From positions 37,207 through 101,206 of the forward strand of contig DKOR01000020.1 in the NCBI GenBank assembly GCA_002470825.1: a stretch of 64,000 bases of DNA, written 5' to 3'. The position numbers were made by a program, and so were the translations under genes. Under the pieces are notes generated by a model. That model was given only the letters and a program-made list of their open reading frames with translations, was not told the origin of the DNA and searched no databases. This DNA comes from Thiotrichaceae bacterium UBA7357. GTDB lineage: Bacteria > Pseudomonadota > Gammaproteobacteria > Eutrophobiales > Eutrophobiaceae. Shown one piece after another: positions 18,151 to 26,775 of the stretch (within the stretch, counting starts at the first letter, position 1; the number at the start of each line of letters is the position of its first letter).

Positions 18151-19197
18151 TTAACTTATGTCTACGCTTCCGTTGAACTTCTTGCCGTCTTTAATTTGTC
18201 CAATTACCCAGGCATCCTCACCAATATCTGTTAAATAGGATAGTGTCTTGCGAACATTATCACTATCTACGCATAAAATTATCCCGACACCACAGTTAAA
18301 CGTCTTATACATTTCGTGGGAATCAACATTGCCTTTCTCACGTAGCCATTCAAATATAGGAGGTAATTTCCAACTATTAGCCTCTATTTTTACTGCTAAA
18401 TCGTCAGGGATGACTCGGGGAATATTTTCAATTAATCCACCACCAGTAATGTGTGCGATTGCTTTTATAGGAACTTCATTAATCAAGCCGAGGATTTGTT
18501 TTGCATAGATTCGGGTTGGTTCAAGTAGATGATTTAGCAGTGTTTTTCCTGCTAATAGTTCAGATAAATCTTGATTGGTAACAGAAATAATTTTCCTAAT
18601 TAAAGAATAACCATTTGAATGACAACCACTCGAAGCAATAGCAATCAAGATATCACCCGCGGAGACCCCTTGACCGGTTATTATTGCATCTTTTTCAACC
18701 ACACCTACACAAAAACCCGCCAAGTCATATTCACCCGGCTGATACATTCCTGGCATTTCTGCAGTTTCACCTCCCACGAGACTACAGCCTGCCAAAGTGC
18801 AACCATCGGCGATACCATTAATGACTGTTTCAGCAACATCAACATTAAGACTGGAACAAGCAAAATAATCGAGGAAAAAAAGAGGATCTGCTCCTTGTAC
18901 GATTAAATCATTTACACACATTCCGACTAGGTCAATGCCGATAGACTCATGTCTTTTATTATCAATAGCGAGTTTAATTTTAGTTCCAACACCATCTGTG
19001 CCAGACACCAATATGGGGTGTTTATAATTTAATGAACCTAGATCAAACAATGCTCCAAAGCCCCCGAGTCCTCCCATCACACCTTGCCGATGAGTATTAC
19101 TGACAGTGTCTTTCAGTCTTTTGACTAGTTCATTACCACTTTCAATGCTGACGCCGGCATTTTTATAGCTAAGTTTTTTTTCTATCTTTTTTGTCAT
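18151..19197 (-). CDS. purM: Phosphoribosylformylglycinamidine cyclo-ligase
   Basis: This 348-residue PurM makes AIR from FGAM and ATP in purine synthesis. Recognisable segments are LSYKNAGVSIESGNELV, VSGTDGVGTKIKLA, GIDLVGMCVNDLIVQGADPL, VGGETAEMPGMY and HITGGGLIENIPRV. The length is that of the family. It is divergent from the DUF2066 gene with 56 bases between starts. purN, often next to purM, is not here: the DNA downstream is occupied by a convergent glycosyltransferase. Confidence 0.96.
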   Translation of the reverse strand: MTKKIEKKLSYKNAGVSIESGNELVKRLKDTVSNTHRQGVMGGLGGFGALFDLGSLNYKHPILVSGTDGVGTKIKLAIDNKRHESIGIDLVGMCVNDLIVQGADPLFFLDYFACSSLNVDVAETVINGIADGCTLAGCSLVGGETAEMPGMYQPGEYDLAGFCVGVVEKDAIITGQGVSAGDILIAIASSGCHSNGYSLIRKIISVTNQDLSELLAGKTLLNHLLEPTRIYAKQILGLINEVPIKAIAHITGGGLIENIPRVIPDDLAVKIEANSWKLPPIFEWLREKGNVDSHEMYKTFNCGVGIILCVDSDNVRKTLSYLTDIGEDAWVIGQIKDGKKFNGSVDIS

Positions 19198-19253
19198 GTG
19201 ACTATGGTATCTATGTCGTTAGCTTCTCGCAATCCTTGACTTAAGGAGAAGTC

Positions 19254-20318
19254 TTGCTTAGCGTGCTCAACATGAAATTTAAAATGATAGTTTTTCTATT
19301 TATATCCGCGCTACTAGCTCAAAATGTACCTGCAATTCAGGTTTCAGGTCTTTACCAAGCGACAATACCGGTTACTGATGAATCTATTACTAAACGTAAG
19401 CTTGCTATAAGACAAGCACTCATTCAGGTTTTAATAAAACTTACCGGGGATAGAAACATAAGGAATAGCAGTGATATTCTGCCTCTTATTGAACGTTCAG
19501 AGAGATATGTTCAACAATTTCGATATAAACAAGTGTATGGGGAAGGACAGGAGAGTATTCTGCTTACAGAGCTGTCTGTTCAATTTAACGAAACAGCTTT
19601 AAACGAAGGACTTAGAAACTATGGGTTGACGATTTGGGGACAGGAGCGACCATCGATTTTGGTTTGGTTAGCCTATGAACAAAATCAAACTCGTCACCTT
19701 GTTAGTTTTGAAGATAATCCTGAATATATGAATATGCTAGATGAGGGCGCGACAACTAGAGGTCTATCATTAATGTTTCCACTACTTGACCTTGAAGATA
19801 GCTCACAAATAAATATTAGTGATGTATGGGCCGGTTTTAAAGAACCGATTTCAGATGCGTCAAATCGTTATCAAGCTGATGTCATCTTGACGGCAAAGAT
19901 TATCCAAGTTTTACCAAATCTTTGGGAGTCAGAATGGACAGCATATATAAATCATCAAACTGAGAACTGGACTAATCAGGGTGTGCTAGCCGAGATAGTT
20001 TTAAATGAAGGTATTGATGAACTCGCAGACAGAATCGCAACACAATATGCAAATACAGGTTCATCTATTACAGAAGTCATCGAATTATTAGTGGTGGATA
20101 TTAATGATCTGAATAAATATGCAAGAGTTTTATCATATCTTGAATCGGTGCAATCTATCAGCTCAGTTCAAGTTCAACGAGTTTCCAGAAATGAAGTCAT
20201 GTTTACACTGATTAATAGAGGTGGACTATCTGCGATTAACCAATCTATTGCTTTAGGTAAGACACTTACGCTAGTTAGTAAAAATGATCAGTTAATTTAT
20301 CGTTTACTACCAAAATGA
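19254..20318 (+). CDS. DUF2066 domain protein, exported
   Basis: This 354-residue protein of unknown function has a hydrophobic N-terminal export signal (KMIVFLFISALLAQNVPA, about 10-27). It belongs to DUF2066, which sits between purM and a PerM-type permease plus hda in many Gammaproteobacteria, as here. TTG 19254 is chosen because AAGGAG at 19243-19248 is five bases upstream; ATG 19272 would also keep the signal but has no ribosome site. Its stop overlaps the next start by four bases. It is probably periplasmic or lipid-facing, with no catalytic motif visible. Confidence 0.82.
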   Translation: MLSVLNMKFKMIVFLFISALLAQNVPAIQVSGLYQATIPVTDESITKRKLAIRQALIQVLIKLTGDRNIRNSSDILPLIERSERYVQQFRYKQVYGEGQESILLTELSVQFNETALNEGLRNYGLTIWGQERPSILVWLAYEQNQTRHLVSFEDNPEYMNMLDEGATTRGLSLMFPLLDLEDSSQINISDVWAGFKEPISDASNRYQADVILTAKIIQVLPNLWESEWTAYINHQTENWTNQGVLAEIVLNEGIDELADRIATQYANTGSSITEVIELLVVDINDLNKYARVLSYLESVQSISSVQVQRVSRNEVMFTLINRGGLSAINQSIALGKTLTLVSKNDQLIYRLLPK

Positions 20319-21379
20319 ATACACAAACAACTGATGCTCAGAAATGGCTAATACTAACACTGCTAGTAATCTCTGGATATTTATTGTATCTATTGACACC
20401 TATTTTAACGCCTTTTCTTATCAGCGTCTTTCTTGCTTATCTTGGTGACCCTGCTGTAGATAAGCTGGAAACTATAAAACTGTCACGAACTGTGTCTGTT
20501 ATCTTAGTTTTTTGTTTGATATCGGTCACAGGGATATGCTTCTTATTGATTATTTTCCCGTTGATTGAAGAACAGATTAAGCAGTTATTTATTCGAATCC
20601 CCGAGATGATTGACTGGATACAGACAGGTTTTCTACCTTGGATTTCACAACGCTTTGGACTAGATGTAAGCAGCATTGATTTAAATCAATTAAAAAGGTT
20701 TTCATTAGGACACTGGCAAACATTTGGAAGTTTTGGCACAAAGTTTTTGACTGAGATATCCGCTTCTGGACAATTAATTTTACTTTGGTTTAGTTACGTA
20801 TTGTTGATCCCAGTAGTCACTTTTTATCTGCTCAGAGATTGGGATCTTCTCATTGGTATGATTAGAAACTTAATTCCAAGACAATATGAGGTCGTTGTTA
20901 CGCATTTAATTAAAGACTGCGATGCAGTATTAGCAGAGTTTTTTAGAGGGCAACTACTGGTTATGCTTGCACAAGGTGTTTTTTATAGTCTTGGTTTGTG
21001 GGTAGTAGGCCTCGAATTTTCATTATTAATTGGTTTGACGGTAGGACTCGTGAGTTTTGTTCCTTATCTTGGTTTTATTATTGGCATTATTATTGCCGGC
21101 ATTGCAGCCTTTATGCAGTTTCAAGATGTACTTCATATTATTTATGTTTTAATCATTTTTGGAATAGGACAAATCCTTGAAGGTATGGTGCTAACACCTC
21201 TACTAATTGGAGATCGTATAGGGCTTCACCCAGTTGCAGTAATATTTAGCGTTATGGCAGGGGCACAATTATTTGGTTTTTTTGGTATGTTGATTGCTTT
21301 ACCTATTGCTGCAATAGTCACTGTCCTGTTGAGATTTTTTTATGAGCAATATTTGAATAGTAGTTTCTATACCCCATGA
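20315..21379 (+). CDS. AI-2E/PerM family membrane transporter
   Basis: The 354-residue protein has about seven to eight membrane helices. The family signature is a long amphipathic segment followed by PVVTFYLLRDWDLL (about 166-179) and the C-terminal GQILEGMVLTPLLIGDRIGLHPVAVIF (about 286-312). PerM/YhhT/TqsA-type proteins are proposed permeases or exporters; the substrate of this member is unknown. It overlaps the upstream DUF2066 gene and the downstream hda gene by four bases each (ATGA), so all three are translationally coupled. Confidence 0.85.
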   Translation: MNTQTTDAQKWLILTLLVISGYLLYLLTPILTPFLISVFLAYLGDPAVDKLETIKLSRTVSVILVFCLISVTGICFLLIIFPLIEEQIKQLFIRIPEMIDWIQTGFLPWISQRFGLDVSSIDLNQLKRFSLGHWQTFGSFGTKFLTEISASGQLILLWFSYVLLIPVVTFYLLRDWDLLIGMIRNLIPRQYEVVVTHLIKDCDAVLAEFFRGQLLVMLAQGVFYSLGLWVVGLEFSLLIGLTVGLVSFVPYLGFIIGIIIAGIAAFMQFQDVLHIIYVLIIFGIGQILEGMVLTPLLIGDRIGLHPVAVIFSVMAGAQLFGFFGMLIALPIAAIVTVLLRFFYEQYLNSSFYTP

Positions 21380-22083
21380 CGTCAGGCTCTCCATTTGTTT
21401 CACAGATACCATTTCAGTTTGGGCATAATCAGCAGAATGATTTTGCTACGTTTTTGCAGGGCGAAAATGAAAGTTTGTTGCAATTATTAAAATCAATAGC
21501 TAGTAGTGAAACTACACATAGTTTATATCTTTGGGGCCCCAAGGGAACCGGTAAGACGCATCTTCTGCAAGCAATAACTAAACATGCAAATGAGCTAGAC
21601 TTACATGTCGCATATGTTCCACTAAAACAACTTAAGAACATCAGTGTTGAAATACTGCATGATTTAGGTGATTTAAATGTTGTTTGTATTGATGATCTCG
21701 AATGTATTATTGGTCATACCGAATGGCAGCAAGGTTTAATTTGGCTTTATAATGAATTGCGTGATAATGGATATTCATTAATAATGAGTGCCAACACCTC
21801 ACCGATGAATATCCCACTTGAAATTGATGATCTTAAATCTAGATTAAGTTGGGATCAGATTTTTCAGCTTAGATTGCCCAATGATGAGTTGAAAATTCAA
21901 ATTTTAAAACAAAAAGCTAGACTTCGATCTTTTGAATTGAGTGATGAAGTCATTCAATTTATTATTCGACGAGTAGATCGTGATTTATGTACGCTGATAT
22001 CTATTCTTGATAAGATAGACCACGCTTCATTAGTTGCTAAGAGAAAGATCACGATACCTTTTTTAAAAGGGTTGATTAAATAA
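21376..22083 (+). CDS. hda: DnaA regulatory inactivator Hda
   Basis: This 235-residue AAA+ protein without a DNA-binding domain promotes ATP hydrolysis by DnaA after loading on the beta clamp. An N-terminal clamp-binding-like motif QIPFQF (about 10-15) is followed by Walker A GPKGTGKTH (about 55-63), Walker B VVCIDDLE and sensor II-region RVDRDLCTLISILDKID. The ending RKITIPFLKGLIK is the usual Hda C terminus. The Walker A is intact, unlike the divergent one in E. coli Hda. It is coupled to the PerM gene. Confidence 0.93.
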   Translation: MTSGSPFVSQIPFQFGHNQQNDFATFLQGENESLLQLLKSIASSETTHSLYLWGPKGTGKTHLLQAITKHANELDLHVAYVPLKQLKNISVEILHDLGDLNVVCIDDLECIIGHTEWQQGLIWLYNELRDNGYSLIMSANTSPMNIPLEIDDLKSRLSWDQIFQLRLPNDELKIQILKQKARLRSFELSDEVIQFIIRRVDRDLCTLISILDKIDHASLVAKRKITIPFLKGLIK

Positions 22084-22383
22084 AATACTGTCGTCGACTT
22101 CGTCTAATTTCGTTAACTATATTTAAATGCCAACGCTTTAGCGAAAAATGTCATGTGGTATTTTACAGTTCTAATCTTATTGCATACTTCAATCAGAACT
22201 ATTTTCATCTAATGGCTAGATTTTATATTTACTCTAATTTATAAGATAGTTTTTGAAATCAAAATAGGTATTATTAGAATACTTTTTTCATGATAATTAA
22301 AAACAGTAAATATATTTTTACCTCAATATAAAAAGTTGATTAAAATTCCGTTATAAATTAATGCTTAAAAATAGATTTTAAGT
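22084..22383. other. Gene-free AT-rich interval
   Basis: These 300 bases lie between the convergent ends of hda and wrbA. I see no ORF with coding character, no strong stem with T-run and no repeat. Only a short CGCT-TT-AGCG stem near 22135 stands out. It probably serves as a two-sided transcription end. Confidence 0.5.
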
Positions 22384-22980
22384 CTAGCTCTTTTTTAATT
22401 TTTTACTAAGCTTTGCAATTCTTTTACCTACAGAAATGCAAAGTGTTTTTTCATCTTCATTGATAGGAAGATTATTGTCACTTCCTGCAACATGAGTTGT
22501 GCCATATGGTGTGCCACCACTTTTAGTAGTAGATAATTTAGAGTCAGTGTATGGAATACCAAGCAATATCATCCCGTGATGCAATAAAGGCAGTATCATT
22601 GAAATCAAAGTTGTTTCTTGTCCACCGTGTAAACTCGCAGAGGAACTAAACACGCTAGCTGGTTTTCCAACAAGGCCACCAGATGCCCAGACATCTGAAG
22701 TTGAGTCTATAAAATATTTCATAGGTGATGCCATATTACCAAATCGGGTTGGGCTGCCTAGTACAAGCCCATCACAATTAGTGAGGTCTTCATGTGAGGC
22801 ATAGGGCGGACCAGATTTTGGTATTTCTGGTTCAAAACTCTCAGAAGTAGAAGAGACAGCAGGGACAGTTCGTAAGACTGCGTCGCAGTCAGCTATGGAT
22901 TCTATTCCGCGAGCGATATAGCGTGCCATCTCAGCTACACTGCCACTACGGCTATAATAAAGAACGAGAATTTGTGTCAT
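22384..22980 (-). CDS. wrbA: NAD(P)H:quinone oxidoreductase WrbA
   Basis: The 198-residue flavodoxin-like protein has the FMN phosphate loop YYSRSGSVAEMARYIARGI (about 8-26), then GSPTRFGNMASPMKYFID (about 75-92), SSSASLHGGQETTL and SGGTPYGTTHVAG. These are the standard WrbA signatures. WrbA reduces quinones by two electrons and limits oxidative stress. It overlaps the ArsC-like gene by four bases, a pairing also common in other Gammaproteobacteria. Confidence 0.95.
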   Translation of the reverse strand: MTQILVLYYSRSGSVAEMARYIARGIESIADCDAVLRTVPAVSSTSESFEPEIPKSGPPYASHEDLTNCDGLVLGSPTRFGNMASPMKYFIDSTSDVWASGGLVGKPASVFSSSASLHGGQETTLISMILPLLHHGMILLGIPYTDSKLSTTKSGGTPYGTTHVAGSDNNLPINEDEKTLCISVGKRIAKLSKKLKKS

Positions 22981-23330
22981 ATCATAACAATGTCGAGGAC
23001 TAATTCTGGTGGTCTGCCTATAACGGCTTTTCCATTTGCTACTACGATAGGACGTTCAATCAGAATGGGGTTTTCTACCATAACATCTAATAATGATTGA
23101 ATATCTTTGGATTCCTTATTAATATTTAATTTTTTATATATTGGCTCGCTTTTTCTCATTAAATCAATTGGGGCGATATCTAGTTTGTTAATAATTTCCT
23201 TTAGAGTTTGTTGGTTTGGCGGTGTTTTTAGATATTCAATAATCTCCAAAATAACGCCCTTCTCCTCAAGCAATGCCAGTGTTTGCCTGGATTTGGAACA
23301 ACGTGGATTATGATAAATTATCGCTTTCAT
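22977..23330 (-). CDS. ArsC family (glutaredoxin-type) reductase-like protein
   Basis: The 117-residue thioredoxin-fold protein has the single-Cys motif YHNPRCSKSRQTL (Cys12) and the family segments EIIEYLKTPP, MRKSEP and the arginine-bearing LIERPIVV (about 90-97). This is the ArsC/YfgD/Spx superfamily. It may reduce arsenate with glutathione and glutaredoxin, but YfgD-type members near hda have no proven arsenate role. No other ars gene is nearby. Its ATGA overlap couples it to wrbA. Confidence 0.88.
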   Translation of the reverse strand: MKAIIYHNPRCSKSRQTLALLEEKGVILEIIEYLKTPPNQQTLKEIINKLDIAPIDLMRKSEPIYKKLNINKESKDIQSLLDVMVENPILIERPIVVANGKAVIGRPPELVLDIVMI

Positions 23331-23402
23331 GATGGCCCCATTATTGTATATTTAATTGAAAGATTCATGATATGTCAATAATACTCTGATATGCATTGAA
23401 TC

Positions 23403-24710
23403 GTGATAAAAAAATCAATTAATGAAATACAGAAAAGCAGTGTCAACCATATTAAATTTGGCTTAATTAAGGCGTTCTATTTCTGCCGATTTCTTTTACG
23501 ACATTTTCATGATTTACGTGGGATGCAGACAGCCTCTTCGTTGGCTTATGAAACACTTTTTTCAATTGTTCCCTTAGTTACGATCATGTTTGGTCTGTTT
23601 GTAAAAATTTCTGTTCTGCATGAGTTCTCCGGCATCATGCAAGACTTTTTATTTAATAATTTTGTGCCTGAGTTTGATCTAAGCATACAGAAATATATTG
23701 GTGAATTCTCAGCCAAAGCATCGGAACTTACAATTACTGGCATCATGGTTTTGGTGCTAATTGCCTTAATGCTTATGGCAACAATAGACAATGCTTTCAA
23801 CAGAATTTGGCTTGTAGAAAACAAACGCAGCCTTGTTGGGCGCTTATTAATGTATTGGGCGGTCCTCACTATGGGGCCTCTATTAATTGGTGTAAGTTTG
23901 GCCTGTACTTCTTATGTGTTGTCATTACCTGTAGTGATTGATGTAGAAGCTTCTTTTGATTTACAGTCTCGATTATTTAACGGGCTACCATTTTTTACCA
24001 CAACAATAGCGTTTACTTTATTGTATGTCTTAGTTCCTAATTGTGATGTGTCAAAAAAACATGCTTTTTTAGGTGGTTTTATTTGTGCGGTTTTATTTGA
24101 ATTTGCTAATCATGCTTTTGGAATCTACGTCAAAGAAATGCCCAGTTATGAGAATATCTATGGGGCAATCGCAATTGTGCCACTTTTTTTAATTTGGATA
24201 TATATTTCTTGGATAATTGTTTTATTTGGTGCACATATCACATTTTGTCTTTCATCGTTTCGAATGGAAGATGAGATCGAAAACCAAAGTAAAAAAGGGT
24301 GGACTTTTATTGATGCTCTACAAGTTCTCAGACATTTGGTTGAAGCACAAAAAGATGGACATGCTTTATCCATGTCACAATTAAAGAAAGGATTGGTTTC
24401 TCTACCATATTATCAAATCAACGATTTGCTTGAACTGTTAAAAAAACATAAATGGGTTAATGAAAATGATGGAAGCTGGTTATTATCTAAAGACTTGGGG
24501 AAAGTATTTTTATTTGATTTACATAAAATTTTGCCAGTGAGGTTACCTATCACTTCAAGTGAATTTAAAAATAATCAATTATCTAGCAAGATGAAATTAT
24601 ATCTAAGTGATTATCACAAGCAAGCTGAAGGCCATCTGTCGGTATCAATTAAAGATTTTTTAAATGAGAACGATGGATTAAATTTAACTGATATTCAAAC
24701 TCACACATAA
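23403..24710 (+). CDS. YihY/UPF0761 family inner-membrane protein
   Basis: The 435-residue protein has about six membrane helices in residues 30-280. Family signatures are RGMQTASSLAYETLFSIVPL (about 39-58) and FEFANHAFGIYVKEMPSYENIYGAIAIVPLFLIWIYISW. A soluble C-terminal extension of about 150 residues follows. Old annotations call this family RNase BN, which is wrong for E. coli YihY; its function is unresolved. GTG 23403 gives the fullest protein but has no visible ribosome site. It converges on proS with 71 bases between stops. Confidence 0.86.
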   Translation: MIKKSINEIQKSSVNHIKFGLIKAFYFCRFLLRHFHDLRGMQTASSLAYETLFSIVPLVTIMFGLFVKISVLHEFSGIMQDFLFNNFVPEFDLSIQKYIGEFSAKASELTITGIMVLVLIALMLMATIDNAFNRIWLVENKRSLVGRLLMYWAVLTMGPLLIGVSLACTSYVLSLPVVIDVEASFDLQSRLFNGLPFFTTTIAFTLLYVLVPNCDVSKKHAFLGGFICAVLFEFANHAFGIYVKEMPSYENIYGAIAIVPLFLIWIYISWIIVLFGAHITFCLSSFRMEDEIENQSKKGWTFIDALQVLRHLVEAQKDGHALSMSQLKKGLVSLPYYQINDLLELLKKHKWVNENDGSWLLSKDLGKVFLFDLHKILPVRLPITSSEFKNNQLSSKMKLYLSDYHKQAEGHLSVSIKDFLNENDGLNLTDIQTHT

Positions 24711-24781
24711 ATACAAAGAAATTATTTTTCAAATATATAGTGCTAAACGAAACTTGCCTAATTTTTGATTTCATGGTCTTT

Positions 24782-26491
24782 TTATCTGGAGACTAGTTTA
24801 GTAATAAATTGTGTGGCTGTTTTAAGGTTTATATTCTCATGTTCCGTATTAGTTCTTGATTTATATTCAATCTCGCCGGCATCAAGTCCTTTTTCACTGA
24901 ATACAAAACGATGCGGTATCCCAATTAATTCCATATCAGCAAACATAACACCGGGACGCTCACGCCGATCATCAAGTATAACCTCTATATTTGCAGTAAG
25001 TAATTCCTCATAGAAAGACATTACTGCTTCTCGCAATCGTTGCGACTTATGCATATTGATCGGAATTAAAGCTAACTGAAAAGGTGCCATTGCCGTTGGC
25101 CAGATAATTCCCTTGTCATCATTGTTTTGCTCAATTGCCGATGCAATTACACGTGTAACGCCTAGACCATAACAGCCCATAGTCAATGTCACTGCCTTGC
25201 CTTGTTCATCAAGACAGCTCGCTTTCAAACTCTCGCTATACTTTGTTCCAAGTTGAAAGATATGTCCAACTTCAATGCCACGGGCAAACTTCAGTTTTCC
25301 AGAACCATCAATTGCCATGTCGCCTACACAGACATTACGTAAATCGACAGTAGTAGGTAGGGGTAAGTCACGTTCCCAGTTAACTCCGGTTAAATGCTTG
25401 TCTTCGATATTCGCACCACAGACAAAGTCACTCAGGTTTCCGGCGCTGTGATCAACATAAATAGGTATTGATAATCCCTTTGGACCAATAGAACCTACTT
25501 CACAACCAAGGGAAAGTTTGATCTCTGAGTTATCAGCAAAAGTAAGAGGACACAAAATGCCGGTTAACTTTTCTGCCTTAGTTGTATTTAATTCATGATC
25601 ACCTCTTAATATCAGGGCAACCAAACCATTATCTTCAGATTTAACGATAAGTGTTTTCAAACATTGCTCAGGAGTGACTTTCAGAAATTTACAGATCTGC
25701 TCGATAGAATGTTGTGATGGTGTGTCAATAGTCTTTATAGATGCGCCGGCTTCAGAACGTGAGTGTGTTGGTAAGGTTGCTTCGGCTTTTTCCAGATTAG
25801 CGGCATATTCACTATTTTCAGAAAATACTATTTGGTCTTCACCAGAATCAGCCAAAACATGAAACTCATGTGATTTGTTGCCGCCTATATTACCTGAATC
25901 TGCGATGACAGCTCTAAACTTCAGACCTAATCGGGTAAATATCTTTGAATATGTCGCGTGCATTTGTTCATAGGTTTCTTGCAATGACTCAGTAGTGAGA
26001 TGGAAAGAATAAGCGTCTTTCATCAAGAATTCTCTAGCTCGCATAATGCCAAAACGTGGCCGTATTTCATCTCTAAATTTAGTTTGGATTTGATAAAGGT
26101 TAATAGGTAGTTGTTTATAACTTCGAATTTCACGACGTACTAGATCAGTGATTATTTCTTCATGCGTAGGACCAAAGCAAAATTCCCGTTCATGACGATC
26201 ATTTATGCGTAACAATTCGGGGCCATATTGTTCCCAACGCCCAGATTCTTGCCATAACTCAGCAGGTTGAATAGCCGACATTTGTATTTCTTGTGCGCCG
26301 ACTCGATTCATCTCATCTCGAACAATTGTCTCGACTTTTCGCAGAACACGTAATCCAAGAGGTAGCCATGTATAGATTCCCGCAGCTAATTGTCTAATCA
26401 TACCGGCACGTAGCATCAATTGATGGCTAATAACCTCGGCATCAGCGGGAGCTTCGCGTAAGGTGGCGGTTAATAATTGTGATGTTTTCAT
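24782..26491 (-). CDS. proS: Prolyl-tRNA synthetase
   Basis: This 569-residue class II synthetase is of the bacterial ProS type. Features are MKTSQLLTATLREAPADAE at the start, motif 2 region FRDEIRPRFGIMRAREFLMKD (about 137-157), the inserted editing domain (about 225-385), motif 3 YGLGVTRVIASAIEQ (about 438-452) and the C-terminal anticodon-binding domain. It charges tRNA-Pro, and the INS domain removes mischarged Ala. The length matches E. coli ProS (572). Confidence 0.96.
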   Translation of the reverse strand: MKTSQLLTATLREAPADAEVISHQLMLRAGMIRQLAAGIYTWLPLGLRVLRKVETIVRDEMNRVGAQEIQMSAIQPAELWQESGRWEQYGPELLRINDRHEREFCFGPTHEEIITDLVRREIRSYKQLPINLYQIQTKFRDEIRPRFGIMRAREFLMKDAYSFHLTTESLQETYEQMHATYSKIFTRLGLKFRAVIADSGNIGGNKSHEFHVLADSGEDQIVFSENSEYAANLEKAEATLPTHSRSEAGASIKTIDTPSQHSIEQICKFLKVTPEQCLKTLIVKSEDNGLVALILRGDHELNTTKAEKLTGILCPLTFADNSEIKLSLGCEVGSIGPKGLSIPIYVDHSAGNLSDFVCGANIEDKHLTGVNWERDLPLPTTVDLRNVCVGDMAIDGSGKLKFARGIEVGHIFQLGTKYSESLKASCLDEQGKAVTLTMGCYGLGVTRVIASAIEQNNDDKGIIWPTAMAPFQLALIPINMHKSQRLREAVMSFYEELLTANIEVILDDRRERPGVMFADMELIGIPHRFVFSEKGLDAGEIEYKSRTNTEHENINLKTATQFITKLVSR

Positions 26492-26658
26492 AAGCGGGTA
26501 TATACTTTAAAAAATAATAATTCTAAGATTCTGTTTAATTCTAAATATATTTTTGTTTATCTGATATATTTTATCAGGTAAAGGACTATAAACGGAATTA
26601 ATCCGCAGGGTAAGTGTCTAGGAATAGATTCGAGTTTTAGCGATGCTTCTAGGATGTA

Positions 26659-26687
26659 TTGATTTGTTTATGTTTATTATCTCTAAT
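26659..26687 (+). promoter_or_regulatory. Candidate sigma-70 promoter for ilvI
   Basis: TTGATT (26659-26664) and TCTAAT (26682-26687) are separated by 17 bases, a fair match to -35/-10 consensus. This would give a leader of about 80 bases before the GTG of ilvI. No leucine- or valine-rich leader peptide and no terminator-like hairpin were found in that leader. Confidence 0.35.
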
Positions 26688-26775
26688 ATGACATACATAA
26701 CTTGACCTGCCCCCAGAATCTCAGTAACTTCCGGCTGTTTGGACGTAATGAAAATATAGGTAATTAATAAAGCTA